64,000 nt of DNA from G965215145 sp965215145 (GCA_965215145.1 OZ244038.1:2542001-2606000), one strand, 5' to 3'; shown: positions 44,965-53,581, counted from the first letter of the stretch. A program made the numbers and translations. The notes: generated from the letters alone by a model not told the origin.

Positions 44965-45903
44965 CTACGGGATAAACAGCGTCGAGACCGACTCGTCGGC
45001 GTAGATCCGGTGGATGGCGTCGGCGAAGTGCTCGTCCACGGAGGTCACCTCGATCTTGTCGGATGTCTGGTGGAGCGGGACGGTGTCAGTGACGAGGAGC
45101 CGGCTGATGGGGCTGTCCTCGAGGCGGTCGTAGGCGGGGCCGGAGAGGAGGGGGTGGGTGCAGGCGGCGGTGACGGTCTGCGCGCCGTGGTCCTTGAGCG
45201 CCTCGGCCGCCGAGACGAGCGTGCCGGCCGTGTCCACCATGTCGTCGAGCAGCAGCACGTCGCGGCCGTCCACGTCGCCGATGAGGTTCATCACCTCGGC
45301 CACGTTCTGCCGGGGCCGGCGCTTGTCGATAAAGGCGAGGTCGGTGTGGAGGCGCTTGGCGTAGGCGCGCGCCAGCTTCAGCGAGCCCACGTCCGGCGCG
45401 ACGACGACGGCATCGGGGTCGATCCGCTCACGGAGGTGGTCGATGAAGACGGCTGAGCCGTAGAGGTGGTCGACGGGGATGTCGAAGAACCCCTGGATCT
45501 GCGGGGCGTGGAGGTCCATCGTGAGGACCCGGTCGGCGCCGGCCTGCACCAGCATCTCGGCCATCAGCTTGGCCGCGATGGAGACGCGGGGCTGGTCCTT
45601 CCGGTCCTGGCGGGCGTAGCCGAAGTACGGCATCACGGCCGTGACGCGCTTGGCGCTGGCCCGCCGCGCGGCGTCGATCAGGAACAGCAGCTCCAGCCAG
45701 TTCTCGGCCGGCGGCGGCGTGCTCTGGATGATGAAGAGGTCGGTGCCGCGGATGGACTCGTCGTAGCGGACGTAGATCTCGCCGTCGGAGAAGTCCCGGA
45801 TGGTGACCTCCCCGAGCGGCTGCCCGTAGGCCGCGGCGATGCGCGCGGCGAGCGCGGGGTTGGAGCGTCCGGCGAAGAGGGTGACGGGCGCGTCCTGGAG
45901 CAT
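44965..45903 (-). CDS. prs: Ribose-phosphate pyrophosphokinase
   Basis: 312-aa class I PRPP synthetase, making PRPP for nucleotide, His and Trp synthesis. Conserved elements: FSDGEIYVRYDESIRGTDLF (ATP-binding; read as DGEIYVRYDESIRG), the flexible loop PYFGYARQDRKDQPR, the divalent-ion site VLTMDLHAPQIQGFF, LAFIDKRRP with the catalytic Lys, and the PRPP loop VLLLDDMVDTAGTL. Start ATG 45901-45903; an upstream open stretch overlaps the tRNA-Gln region and is not coding. Confidence 0.95.
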   Translation of the reverse strand: MLQDAPVTLFAGRSNPALAARIAAAYGQPLGEVTIRDFSDGEIYVRYDESIRGTDLFIIQSTPPPAENWLELLFLIDAARRASAKRVTAVMPYFGYARQDRKDQPRVSIAAKLMAEMLVQAGADRVLTMDLHAPQIQGFFDIPVDHLYGSAVFIDHLRERIDPDAVVVAPDVGSLKLARAYAKRLHTDLAFIDKRRPRQNVAEVMNLIGDVDGRDVLLLDDMVDTAGTLVSAAEALKDHGAQTVTAACTHPLLSGPAYDRLEDSPISRLLVTDTVPLHQTSDKIEVTSVDEHFADAIHRIYADESVSTLFIP

Positions 45904-45936
45904 CGGGAGGGGGCGATGGGAGAAGGGAGGGGCGGG

Positions 45937-46008
45937 CTGCCCGGGAAGGATTCGAACCTTCAACCCCCGCATCCAAAGTGCGGTGCTCTGCCATTGAGCT
46001 ACCGGGCA
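45937..46008 (-). tRNA. tRNA-Gln (UUG)
   Basis: 72-nt cloverleaf on the minus strand: acceptor TGCCCGG / CCGGGCA, D arm GCTC-AATGGCA-GAGC, anticodon arm CCGCA-CTTTGGA-TGCGG with anticodon TTG, variable loop of 5, T arm GAAGG-TTCGAAT-CCTTC, discriminator G. CCA is not encoded. 33 nt upstream of prs. Confidence 0.95.
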
Positions 46009-46209
46009 CGGCTGCGCGATCGGCTGGCGTCCAGTGTCGGCCGATCGCGCCCTCGAAAATACCCCGCCGCCCGGATGCCGTCAACGCGCCCGCGCGTGCC
46101 GCCGGCGCCGGAGGAACGCGGTTTGATCCTCTCTCGTCCTACGCGGCGTTCGCCTGGCCGCTCCCCTCCCCTCCTCCACTGGCTCTCCCCTCCTCCACTG
46201 GCTCCGTTT

Positions 46210-47001
46210 ATGGACGAACGCAACGCCATCGGCGCCGTCGGCGGCCTCGGCCCCTACGCCGGGCTCGACCTCGTGAAAAAGGTGTTCGACGAGACCCTGG
46301 CGACGGTGGACCAGGACCACCTCCCGGTCGCGCTGATCTCCTACCCCGCCCGCGTCCCCGACCGCTCGACCTACATCGCCGACCAGACGGCGCCGAACCC
46401 GGTGACGCCGCTGGCCGAGATCCTCCGCCGCCTCGAAGACGCCGGCTGCGTGGTCGCAGGGATGCCGTGCAACACGGCCCACGCGCCGGTGATCTTCGAC
46501 GTGCTCAACGAGACGATGGAGCGGGAGGGCCGGCCGATCCGGCTGCTCGACATGATCCAGGCGTGCGCCGAGGACGCCCGGCGGCTCGGGGCGCAGCGCG
46601 TCGGCGTGCTAGCGACGAACTCGTCGATCCAGAACCGCCTCCACGAGCGCGGACTCAAGGCCGTCGGGTTGGAGGCCGTCCGGCCGGACTGGGCCTACCA
46701 GGACACGATGATCAACCCCGTCATCTTCGACGAGGACTGGGGCATCAAGGCGAAGAGCAATCCACCCACGGAGCGCGCCCGCGAGCACCTCCTCGACGGC
46801 GTCCGCTACCTCCGCGACCGGGGCGCCGACGCCGTCATCCTCGGCTGCACCGAGCTCCCCCTCGCCGTACCCGAGCTGGTCTTCGAGGGCGTCCCGCTGA
46901 TCGACTCGACCCGGAGCCTCGCGCGGGCGCTGATCCAGGCCACGCACCCGGAGAAGCTCCGCCCGCTCCCGCAACTCGAAGCGGTGAGCGGTGAGCGGTG
47001 A
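46210..47001 (+). CDS. Aspartate/glutamate racemase family protein
   Basis: 263-aa cofactor-independent amino acid racemase. It starts MDERNAIGAVGGLGPYAGLDLV (GGxGP nucleotide-free phosphate/substrate loop); the two catalytic Cys are in GMPCNTAHA (near 82) and VILGCTELPL (near 212), with equivalent spacing to aspartate racemases. Likely function is D-Asp or D-Glu supply, or racemisation of another acidic amino acid. The last residues (EAVSGER) are encoded by the start of a GCGGTGA heptamer array, which runs past the stop. Confidence 0.85.
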   Translation: MDERNAIGAVGGLGPYAGLDLVKKVFDETLATVDQDHLPVALISYPARVPDRSTYIADQTAPNPVTPLAEILRRLEDAGCVVAGMPCNTAHAPVIFDVLNETMEREGRPIRLLDMIQACAEDARRLGAQRVGVLATNSSIQNRLHERGLKAVGLEAVRPDWAYQDTMINPVIFDEDWGIKAKSNPPTERAREHLLDGVRYLRDRGADAVILGCTELPLAVPELVFEGVPLIDSTRSLARALIQATHPEKLRPLPQLEAVSGER

Positions 47002-47016
47002 GCGGTGAGCGGCGGG
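46981..47016. repeat. Tandem heptamer GCGGTGA, four copies, over a stop codon
   Basis: GCGGTGA repeats four times at 46981-47008 and then decays (gcggcgg). The TGA stop of the racemase gene is one of the repeat's own TGA triplets. Almost perfect, so probably young. Confidence 0.85.
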
Positions 47017-47096
47017 CGCTCAGCCATACGGTTCCCGCTCTCTCCTCCCTCTGCATCTTCGTCTCTTCGCCTCACCGGCGCCCTCTAACCCGGTCC

Positions 47097-47105
47097 TATC
47101 TTTCG
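47097..47105 (+). promoter_or_regulatory. Possible -7 promoter element (TAnnTTT-like)
   Basis: TATCTTTCG, 47 nt upstream of the sugar transferase ATG, matches the Bacteroidota -7 consensus TAnnTTTG except the last bases. A near-identical TATATTTCG precedes the aldolase gene. No clear -33 TTTG is seen. Confidence 0.3.
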
Positions 47106-47151
47106 CCGCCCGGACGCCGTCCCACCACCGGTCCCTGCTGAACGAGCCGCC

Positions 47152-48549
47152 ATGCTGAAAGAGCAGAGCCGCCTCCTCCAGCGCCTCCTCTTCGTCGCCG
47201 ACCTCGCCGTGATCGCGGTGGCGTGGGTGCTGGCGTGGGTGATCCGCTTCGAGGCAATGGAGCCGCCGCTCTACGTCGCGCTCGCGCGCTACCTCGAGTT
47301 CCTGCCCGTGGTGCTCGTGCTCTGGGGGACGGTGTTTCTCGTCTCAGGGCTCTACCAGACCCGCCGCGCCGAGCGGCTGCCGCTGATCGCGTTCGGGGTG
47401 GCGCGGGCCGTGTTCCTCGGCCTCGTCGCCAGCGTGGCGGCGACGTTCTTCTACCGGGAGTTCTCGTTCTCGCGGCTGCACATGCTGCTGTTCGGGGGGA
47501 TCTCGTCTGCGCTGCTGGTGGTGCTGCGGGTGGGGATGTACGCCGCGCTCCGGCAGGCGCGGCGGCGCGGCAAGAACCTCCGGCGCGTGCTGATCGTCGG
47601 CGCCGGGCGCGCGGGGCAGCGGCTGGCGCAGGCGTTCCGCCAGTACCCGTGGATGGGGTTCGAGGTGGTCGGCTTCCTCGACGACCGCGAGCCGGAGGAG
47701 CCTGTCGAGATGCTTGGCACGACCGACGACCTGCCGGACGTGATGGACCGGCTCGCGGCGGAGGGCCGCGGCGCCGACCTCGTCTACGTCGCCCTGCCGA
47801 GTTGGGCGTCCGAGAAGGTCGAGCGCATCATCGGGGCGGCGGCGAAGCGGCTGGCCCACGTCGCCCTCGTGCCGGACCTGTTCCAGTTCGACGTCATCCT
47901 CAACAGCCGGATGTCGGAGGTCGGCGGGCTCCCCGTGATCCACCTCGTCGACGAGTCCCCGTTCGACGCGCGGCGGGCCGTCAAGCGCGCGGTGGACGTG
48001 GTGTTCTCCCTCGTCGTGCTCGCTCTGCTCTCGCCCCTGCTCCTCGCGCTCGCCATCGGGGTGAAGCTCTCCAGCCCCGGCCCCGTGTTCTACCGGCAGA
48101 CCCGGATGGGGCTGAACGGGCGGACGTTCGAGATGCTGAAGTTCCGCTCGATGCCCGTCAACGCGGAGTCCGGCACGGGCGCCGTCTGGGCGAAGGCCGG
48201 CGAGAGCCGGGCGACGCCGCTCGGCGCGTTCCTCCGGCGGACCTCGCTGGACGAGCTCCCGCAGTTCATCAACGTGCTCCGGGGGGACATGTCGGTGGTC
48301 GGCCCGCGCCCGGAGCGGCCGGTGTTCATCGACGAGTTCAAGGAGCACGTCCCGCACTACATGCTCCGCCACAAGATGAAGGCCGGCATCACGGGCTGGG
48401 CGCAGGTCCACGGCTGGCGCGGCAACACGTCGATCGAGAAGCGGATCGAGTTCGACCTCTTCTACATCCAGAACTGGAGCCTGGGGCTGGACTTCAAGAT
48501 CATGTGGCTCACGCTCTTCCGCGGCTTCGTCCACGAGAACGCCTACTGA
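47152..48549 (+). CDS. Undecaprenyl-phosphate sugar phosphotransferase (WcaJ-like exopolysaccharide initiating enzyme)
   Basis: 465-aa polyisoprenyl-phosphate hexose-1-phosphate transferase. Four to five N-terminal TM helices, then a CoA-binding-like Rossmann domain (VLIVGAGRAGQRLAQAF, near 143) and a C-terminal bacterial sugar transferase domain: KRAVDVVFSLVVLALLSPLL (membrane re-entrant helix), SSPGPVFYRQTRMG, KFRSMPVNAE, RRTSLDELPQFINVLRGDMS, VGPRPERP, KAGITGWAQVHGWRG. It transfers a sugar phosphate to undecaprenyl phosphate to begin an exopolysaccharide. The final 104 bp (48446-48549) are exactly duplicated at 49406-49509, so the cassette between did not damage this gene. Confidence 0.92.
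   Translation: MLKEQSRLLQRLLFVADLAVIAVAWVLAWVIRFEAMEPPLYVALARYLEFLPVVLVLWGTVFLVSGLYQTRRAERLPLIAFGVARAVFLGLVASVAATFFYREFSFSRLHMLLFGGISSALLVVLRVGMYAALRQARRRGKNLRRVLIVGAGRAGQRLAQAFRQYPWMGFEVVGFLDDREPEEPVEMLGTTDDLPDVMDRLAAEGRGADLVYVALPSWASEKVERIIGAAAKRLAHVALVPDLFQFDVILNSRMSEVGGLPVIHLVDESPFDARRAVKRAVDVVFSLVVLALLSPLLLALAIGVKLSSPGPVFYRQTRMGLNGRTFEMLKFRSMPVNAESGTGAVWAKAGESRATPLGAFLRRTSLDELPQFINVLRGDMSVVGPRPERPVFIDEFKEHVPHYMLRHKMKAGITGWAQVHGWRGNTSIEKRIEFDLFYIQNWSLGLDFKIMWLTLFRGFVHENAY
48446..48549 (+). repeat. 104-bp direct repeat, copy 1 (3' end of the sugar transferase gene)
   Basis: Identical base for base to 49406-49509, exactly 960 bp away. It starts in codon IEFDLFYIQNWS and ends at the TGA. 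The sequences diverge at once on either side (preceding base a versus g; following base t versus c). Confidence 0.97.
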
Positions 48550-48607
48550 TGCGAGTTCGCTGAGATCGTAGCGCGTTGCGTCGGCGGCTCTGCCCATCTC
48601 AACCGTC

Positions 48608-48635
48608 GTAGGGACGCAGCATGCTGCGTCCTTAC
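48608..48635. repeat. GTAGGGAC palindrome, simple form variant
   Basis: GTAGGGACGCAGCATGCTGCGTCCTTAC, given as arms GTAGGGACGCAGC and GCTGCGTCCTTAC around AT: a 28-bp palindrome. It lies inside the duplicated 960-bp unit, between the sugar transferase stop and the toxin stop. Confidence 0.75.
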
Positions 48636-48689
48636 ACCGTGGAGGTGGAGCACCAACCCGGAGGGATGGTATGAGCCGGAATCGGGGGG

Positions 48690-49130
48690 TCACCTTGCCT
48701 CCCGAAGTGCTGCACGGAACGCCTCGGCGGAAAGGACGGTGACGGGCGGGAAGTCAAGTCTCTTCAAGATGTCGAAGTGGGCGTCGTGGGTGACGAGGGC
48801 GTCGGCGCCGGCGGCGAGGTAGGCGTCCACGAACTTGTCGTCGTCGGGGTCGGCCGTGATGAGCCGCCAGTGGAAACGCGGCTCAACGCGCTCAGCGTTC
48901 GGGAGTGCGAGCAGCGCCCGCAGAACATTCCGTGCGACCTCTGGCGTTGTCCGCTCCCCGATCACCTCCTCGTACTCCAGCAAAATGGGGGTGGAGGCCA
49001 CGAGGGTGAACGCCCCGCCGAGGAGAGCGTCAAAGAGCCAGCGGAGCCGGCCCCCACGCCGGATCGAAGGCAGCAGGATGTTCGTGTCCAAGACGGCGCG
49101 CACCGGAAAGCCCCCCTCAGCGGTCACCAC
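48690..49130 (-). CDS. PIN-domain toxin (PIN_3 / COG1569 family)
   Basis: 146-aa putative endoribonuclease toxin. PIN acidic residues: Asp in AVLDTNILLPS, Glu in ILLEYEEVIGE, Asp cluster in ITADPDDDKFVDAYLAAGADALVTHD (read as DPDDDKFVDA and VTHD). LPSIRRGGRLRWLFDALLGG and FDILKRLDFPPVTVLSAEAF fit the 'toxin component, PIN family' proteins. Start at GTG 49128-49130 overlaps the antitoxin stop; a GTG at 49101-49103 (MRAVLDTN) would give the compact form. Part of the 960-bp cassette bracketed by the sugar transferase repeat. Confidence 0.88.
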   Translation of the reverse strand: MVTAEGGFPVRAVLDTNILLPSIRRGGRLRWLFDALLGGAFTLVASTPILLEYEEVIGERTTPEVARNVLRALLALPNAERVEPRFHWRLITADPDDDKFVDAYLAAGADALVTHDAHFDILKRLDFPPVTVLSAEAFRAALREAR

Positions 49131-49356
49131 CGTCAGTACCGGCAGACGCCCGGTGATGCTCGAAGGCCCAGCGGTCGGTGTCCTCCGCCGAGAGTCCCTC
49201 CTCCTCAGCGAACTCCTCGAAGCCCACCGTGGCCTGCTCGGCGAAGTGGCGGGCGAGAAGGCGCTTCACCTCGCGGAGCTCTTCTTCGGGAAGGTCGAGC
49301 GCGAAGAGGTCGAGGAGCTCGCGCTGGAGGTTCGTGAGGGCGGGTGCGGCGGGCAT
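49117..49356 (-). CDS. Antitoxin partner of the PIN toxin
   Basis: 79-aa acidic protein, ATG 49354-49356, upstream of and overlapping the toxin gene by 14 nt. Sequence: helix LTNLQRELLDLFALDLPEEELREVKRLLARHFAEQA (seen as two amphipathic helices), then FEEFAEEEGLSAEDTDRWAFEHHR. This 'ELREVKRLLARHFAE' layout is typical of small antitoxins encoded before PIN_3 toxins; the C-terminal half probably wraps the toxin. Its promoter must lie upstream on the minus strand, i.e. in or beyond the duplicated sugar-transferase fragment. Confidence 0.8.
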   Translation of the reverse strand: MPAAPALTNLQRELLDLFALDLPEEELREVKRLLARHFAEQATVGFEEFAEEEGLSAEDTDRWAFEHHRASAGTDGGDR

Positions 49357-49405
49357 AGGCTGAGCGGCAAACTTGCTGGCCCGGCTTTGAACGGCCGCGG
49401 CAGGG

Positions 49406-49509
49406 TCGAGTTCGACCTCTTCTACATCCAGAACTGGAGCCTGGGGCTGGACTTCAAGATCATGTGGCTCACGCTCTTCCGCGGCTTCGTCCACGAGAAC
49501 GCCTACTGA
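49406..49509 (+). repeat. 104-bp direct repeat, copy 2 (orphan 3' end of sugar transferase gene)
   Basis: Exact copy of 48446-48549 including the stop codon, but with no upstream coding sequence; the frame before it is unrelated. It is a remnant, not a gene. Together with copy 1 it brackets the PIN toxin-antitoxin pair. Confidence 0.97.
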
Positions 49510-49610
49510 CGGAGGCCGGAGTTGGCAGCGTCGGTGAGGTGGGGCGGGCTGTACCTTTGGTGGCGGCACCGGCGGGGGCCGGCAGCCCTCCCCCTTAGCT
49601 CCTACCCGGC

Positions 49611-52280
49611 GTGGACCGACGCGACAAGCTGACCCTCGGGCAGCTCGAATCCTTCCTGCTCAAGGCGGCCGACATCCTCCGCGGGAAGATGGACGCCTCG
49701 GAGTTCAAGGAGTACATCTTCGGGATGCTGTTCCTGAAGCGGATGTCGGACGAGTTCGAGCGGAAGCGGGCCGACGTCCGGGCGGACTACGCGCACCTGC
49801 AGGAGATGGACGCGGCTGAGTTCGGGAGGGTGATGGAGGACCGGACCTCCTACGGCGACACCTTCTTCGTCCCGGAGCGGGCGCGGTGGGAGCACGTCAA
49901 GGACCTCCAGCACGATGTCGGCGAGGGGCTCAACAAGGCCGTCGCGGCGCTGGAGGAGGCGAACGACGTGCTCCACGGCGTGCTCAAGGACGCCATCGAC
50001 TTCAACGCGCGGGCGGGCAACAAGCGGAGGGTGGACGACGGGCGGCTCAAGGAGCTCATCGACCACTTCAACACGGTCACCCTCACCAACGACCGCTTCG
50101 AGTTCCCGGACCTGCTGGGCGCGGCCTACGAGTACCTCATCAAGTACTTCGCCGACAGCGCTGGCAAGAAGGGCGGCGAGTTCTACACGCCGGCCGAGGT
50201 GGTCCGCCTGATGGTCCGGCTCGTCGAGCCCGAGGCGGGGATGAGCGTCTACGACCCGGCCGTCGGCTCGGGCGGGATGCTGATCCAGTCGGCCGCCTAC
50301 GTCGAGGAGCAGGGCGGCGACCCGCGCGCGCTGGCGCTGGCCGGGCAGGACTCGAACCCGACCACCTGGGCGATCTGCCGGATGAACACCATCCTCCACA
50401 ACCTCCCCGCCGCCGAGGTCGAGCTGGGCGACACGCTCGAGGAGCCGCTCCACCTGGAGCACGGGCAGCCGCGCCGGTTCGACCGGGTGCTCGCCAACCC
50501 GCCGTTCTCGCAGAACTACAGCCGCGCGGCGATGCAGTTCACGAGCCGGTTCTCGTTCGGCTTCGCGCCGGAGACCGGCAAGAAGGGGGACCTCATGTTC
50601 GTCCAGCACATGCTGGCGAGCCTGAAGCCGGACGGCGTGATGGCGACGGTGATGCCGCACGGCGTGCTGTTCCGCGGCGGGCAGGAGCGGAAGATCCGCC
50701 GGGGGCTCCTGGAGGCCGACGTGGTCGAGGCCGTCGTCAGCCTCCCGCCGGGGCTGTTCTACGGGACCAGCATCCCCGCCTGCATCCTCGTGCTCCGGCG
50801 CGGCAAGCCCGACGCGCGCCGCCGGCACGTCCTGTTCGTCAACGCCGACCGCGAGTACGGCGAGGGCAAGGCGCAGAACCACCTCCGCCCCGAGGACATC
50901 GAGAAGGTCACCCACGTCGTCCACGAGGCGCGCAGCGTGCCCGCCTACAGCCGCCTCGTGCCGCTCGCGGAGATCCGCGCCAACGACTTCAACCTCAACG
51001 TCCGGCGCTACGTGGACAACACGCCGCCGCCCGAGCCCGAGGACGTCCGCGCCCACCTCACCGGCGGCGTGCCCCGCCGAGAGGTCGAGGCGCTCCGGCC
51101 GCAGATGGCGAAGTTCGGGTTCGACCCCGACCGGGTGTTCGCGCCGCGAGACGACGAGTACCTCGACTTCCGCGACGGGCGGGCCGGGGCCGACGCGCTC
51201 CGCGCGGCCGTCAGCGAGGACCCGGCCGTGCGCGCCACCTACGACCGGCTGGCCCAGCGGCTGGAGGCGTGGTGGGCCGAGGCCCGCGAGGACTTCGCCC
51301 GGCTGGCCCCGCCCCGCAGCGGCGAGCACGAGCAGGCCCGGCTGCCCGACGTGCGGGCGGGGCTGCTCGCCTCGCTGAAGGCGATGCTGCTGGAGGAGGG
51401 CGTGCTCGACGAGTTCCAGGCGGCGGGCGTGTTCGTCAACTGGTGGAACGCCATCCGCTACGACCTCAAGACGATCCAGGCCAGCGGCTGGACCCACGGC
51501 CTCCTCCCCGACCCCTACCTCGTGGCCGCCTTCTTCCAGGCCGACCGCGACCGCCTCGACAGGCTCGCCGAGCAGCAGGCCGAGCACGAGGCCGAGCTGG
51601 CGGAGCTGGTGGAGGCCGCCGACTACGAGCCCGACGAGGGCGAGCGCGTCACCACGGCGCGGGTGAAGGCGTTCCTGAAGGCGCAGGCCGACGACCTCGA
51701 CGGCGAGACCGACCCCTCGGCGGTGCGGGAGCGGACGGCGCTGGCCGTGCAGCAGCAGGCGATCAAGACGGCCGAGAAGGCGATCCGCGCGGCGAAGGCC
51801 GCGATCCGCGACGGCGAGCGGCGGCTGGCGGAGAAGCTGGAGCTCAAGCGCTATGGGCTGGAGGCGGTGGCGGCCGACGTGCGGGGGCGGCTGGCGCAGC
51901 TCGGGCGGGAGCTTCAGGGCCTCGCCGCGGCCGAGGCCGACGCGCGGGCCGAGAAGGCACGGCAGAAGCGGGCGCGGGCGCTGGAGAAGCAGCGGGCCGG
52001 GCTGGAGGCGCAGCGGGCCCGATTGGCGGCGCTCGACGCCGAGGTGGGCGGGGCCATGACCGAGGCCGAGGCGCGGCGGCTGGTGTTGCGCAAGCACCAC
52101 GACCTCATCCGCGGCGCGCTCGTGCGCTACCTGGAGGCCGAGCGGCGGGCGCTCGCGGCGGGCGTGCTGAACCAGTGGACCAAGTACGGGATGAGCCTCC
52201 GCGCGATGGAGGCGGAGCGGGAGATCGTAGACCGGGACCTCCGCGCCATGCTCCGCCGGCTCGACTACGTGACGGCGTGA
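49611..52280 (+). CDS. hsdM: Type I restriction-modification system, N6-adenine methyltransferase subunit M
   Basis: 889-aa modification subunit. HsdM_N helical domain 1 to about 150 (LESFLLKAADILRGKMDASEFKEYIFGMLFLKRMSDEF in the opening part), then the methyltransferase: GGEFYTPAEVVRLMVRL, motif I DPAVGSGGML (about 215-224), motif IV ANPPFSQNY (near 296), NPDGVMATVMPHG-like KPDGVMATVMPHGVLFRGG. Residues about 650-889 add a long charged coiled coil (EKAIRAAKAAIRDGERRLAEKLE; AEADARAEKARQKRARALEKQ), so it is much longer than the usual 500-550 aa. Start is GTG 49611. Its TGA overlaps the hsdS ATG (TGATG). Confidence 0.93.
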   Translation: MDRRDKLTLGQLESFLLKAADILRGKMDASEFKEYIFGMLFLKRMSDEFERKRADVRADYAHLQEMDAAEFGRVMEDRTSYGDTFFVPERARWEHVKDLQHDVGEGLNKAVAALEEANDVLHGVLKDAIDFNARAGNKRRVDDGRLKELIDHFNTVTLTNDRFEFPDLLGAAYEYLIKYFADSAGKKGGEFYTPAEVVRLMVRLVEPEAGMSVYDPAVGSGGMLIQSAAYVEEQGGDPRALALAGQDSNPTTWAICRMNTILHNLPAAEVELGDTLEEPLHLEHGQPRRFDRVLANPPFSQNYSRAAMQFTSRFSFGFAPETGKKGDLMFVQHMLASLKPDGVMATVMPHGVLFRGGQERKIRRGLLEADVVEAVVSLPPGLFYGTSIPACILVLRRGKPDARRRHVLFVNADREYGEGKAQNHLRPEDIEKVTHVVHEARSVPAYSRLVPLAEIRANDFNLNVRRYVDNTPPPEPEDVRAHLTGGVPRREVEALRPQMAKFGFDPDRVFAPRDDEYLDFRDGRAGADALRAAVSEDPAVRATYDRLAQRLEAWWAEAREDFARLAPPRSGEHEQARLPDVRAGLLASLKAMLLEEGVLDEFQAAGVFVNWWNAIRYDLKTIQASGWTHGLLPDPYLVAAFFQADRDRLDRLAEQQAEHEAELAELVEAADYEPDEGERVTTARVKAFLKAQADDLDGETDPSAVRERTALAVQQQAIKTAEKAIRAAKAAIRDGERRLAEKLELKRYGLEAVAADVRGRLAQLGRELQGLAAAEADARAEKARQKRARALEKQRAGLEAQRARLAALDAEVGGAMTEAEARRLVLRKHHDLIRGALVRYLEAERRALAAGVLNQWTKYGMSLRAMEAEREIVDRDLRAMLRRLDYVTA

Positions 52281-53581
52281 TGGAAGCGAGGCAGCAGTTT
52301 CGATTAGGCGATATAACGACCTACATCAGTCGGGGGAAGTCACCGGTGTACGCCGACCGTTCGGAGTACGAGGTGTTGAACCAGGCGTGCATTTTCGCCG
52401 ACGGTCTCCAATTCAGCAAGACCAAGTACGTCACGCGCGGATTCTGGGAAAGCTTGAGCGAAGCCAGACGGCTCCAGCCGGGCGACATCGTCATCAACTC
52501 AACAGGCACCGGGACGCTCGGGCGCGTGGGGTTCTATGCCGGGACCGAGCGCCCCCTTACTTACGACAGCCATGTAACAGTCGTCAGGGTCGATCAGGGG
52601 CGGCATGTGCCGCGCTTCCTGTTCTACCAGATGCAGATGCCTGCCTTCCAGCGGCAGGTTGACAACTTCTGCACCACAGGCTCGACCAATCAGGTCGAGC
52701 TCTCACGGGCGGCCTTGCACGATGTCGTGCTGGAGATGCCTGAGCGAGCCGAACAGGAAGTCATTGCCGACACACTGGATTCTTTGGACGAGGTCATCCG
52801 CCAGACGGAGGCGCTGATCGCCAAGCACCGCCGCGTGCGGGCGGGGCTGGTGCAGGACCTCCTCACGCGCGGCCTCGACGCCGAGGGGCGGCTCCGCGAC
52901 GAGGCCACGCACGCCTTCCGCAACTCCCCCCTCGGCCGCATCCCGGCGGAGTGGGAGGTCACGACGCTGGCGGACGTGGGGCGGTGGATGAGTGGGGGCA
53001 CGCCGAGCAAGGGGGAGCCAGCCAACTGGGGCGGCTCAATCCCGTGGGTGAGCCCGAAAGACATGAAGGTTCTCCACCTCACCAGAACGGAGGACGCGAT
53101 CACCGAGCGTGGCCTGAGCGGGACGCGTCTCGCTCCGTCGGGCAGCGTGCTGATCGTCGTGAGGGGGATGATCCTCGCCCACACGTTTCCCGTAGTCCTC
53201 ACCTCTCAGCCGATGGCATTCAACCAGGATGTCAAGGCTCTTGTGGCGGACAAGGAGAACAGCCCGGCCTTTCTTGCCATCTGGTTCCAGGCGCGCGCTC
53301 ATCGCCTGCTCTCGCTTACAACCACGTCCACCCACGGCACGAAGCGGCTCGACATGGGAGAGCTGCTAGGCGAATCGATTGCGCTGCCGAAGCCAGACGA
53401 GCAGCGCCGGATCGTCGCCGCATTCGACCAGCAGGACGCGCAGGTCGCGCGCGAGGCCGCCCACCTCGCCAAGCTCCGCCGCGTCAAGGCCGGCCTCATG
53501 CAGGACCTCCTCACCGGCCGCGTCCCGGTGGACGCCCTGCTGGCCCCCGCCGAGGCGCCCACGGCGGGGCCGGTCACCTGA
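52280..53581 (+). CDS. hsdS: Type I restriction-modification system, specificity subunit S
   Basis: 433-aa DNA-recognition subunit with two target-recognition domains. TRD1 about 1-175 (RLGDITTYISRGKSPVYAD, LQPGDIVINSTGTGTLGRVGF, TGSTNQVELSRAALHDVVLEMP), conserved helix RRVRAGLVQDLLTRGL, then TRD2 from about 215 (PAEWEVTTLADVGRWMSGGTPSK, NWGGSIPWVSPKDM) and the second helix RRVKAGLMQDLLTGRVPVD. Each TRD ends with the usual Glu-Gln helix (PERAEQEVIADTLDSLDE; PDEQRRIVAAFDQQD). The TRDs are less GC-rich than the rest of the operon, as expected for horizontally reshuffled specificity domains. It starts with 1-nt overlap of the hsdM stop. Confidence 0.93.
   Translation: MEARQQFRLGDITTYISRGKSPVYADRSEYEVLNQACIFADGLQFSKTKYVTRGFWESLSEARRLQPGDIVINSTGTGTLGRVGFYAGTERPLTYDSHVTVVRVDQGRHVPRFLFYQMQMPAFQRQVDNFCTTGSTNQVELSRAALHDVVLEMPERAEQEVIADTLDSLDEVIRQTEALIAKHRRVRAGLVQDLLTRGLDAEGRLRDEATHAFRNSPLGRIPAEWEVTTLADVGRWMSGGTPSKGEPANWGGSIPWVSPKDMKVLHLTRTEDAITERGLSGTRLAPSGSVLIVVRGMILAHTFPVVLTSQPMAFNQDVKALVADKENSPAFLAIWFQARAHRLLSLTTTSTHGTKRLDMGELLGESIALPKPDEQRRIVAAFDQQDAQVAREAAHLAKLRRVKAGLMQDLLTGRVPVDALLAPAEAPTAGPVT

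Noticed and set aside
49406..49509. A second, truncated sugar transferase gene
   Set aside because: Only the last 104 bp are present with no start or upstream homology; treated as a repeat remnant.
49117..49569. Longer N-terminus of the antitoxin running through the duplicated fragment
   Set aside because: That part is the antisense reading of the sugar-transferase 3' end and cannot be ancestral antitoxin sequence; the ATG at 49356 gives a normal-sized antitoxin.
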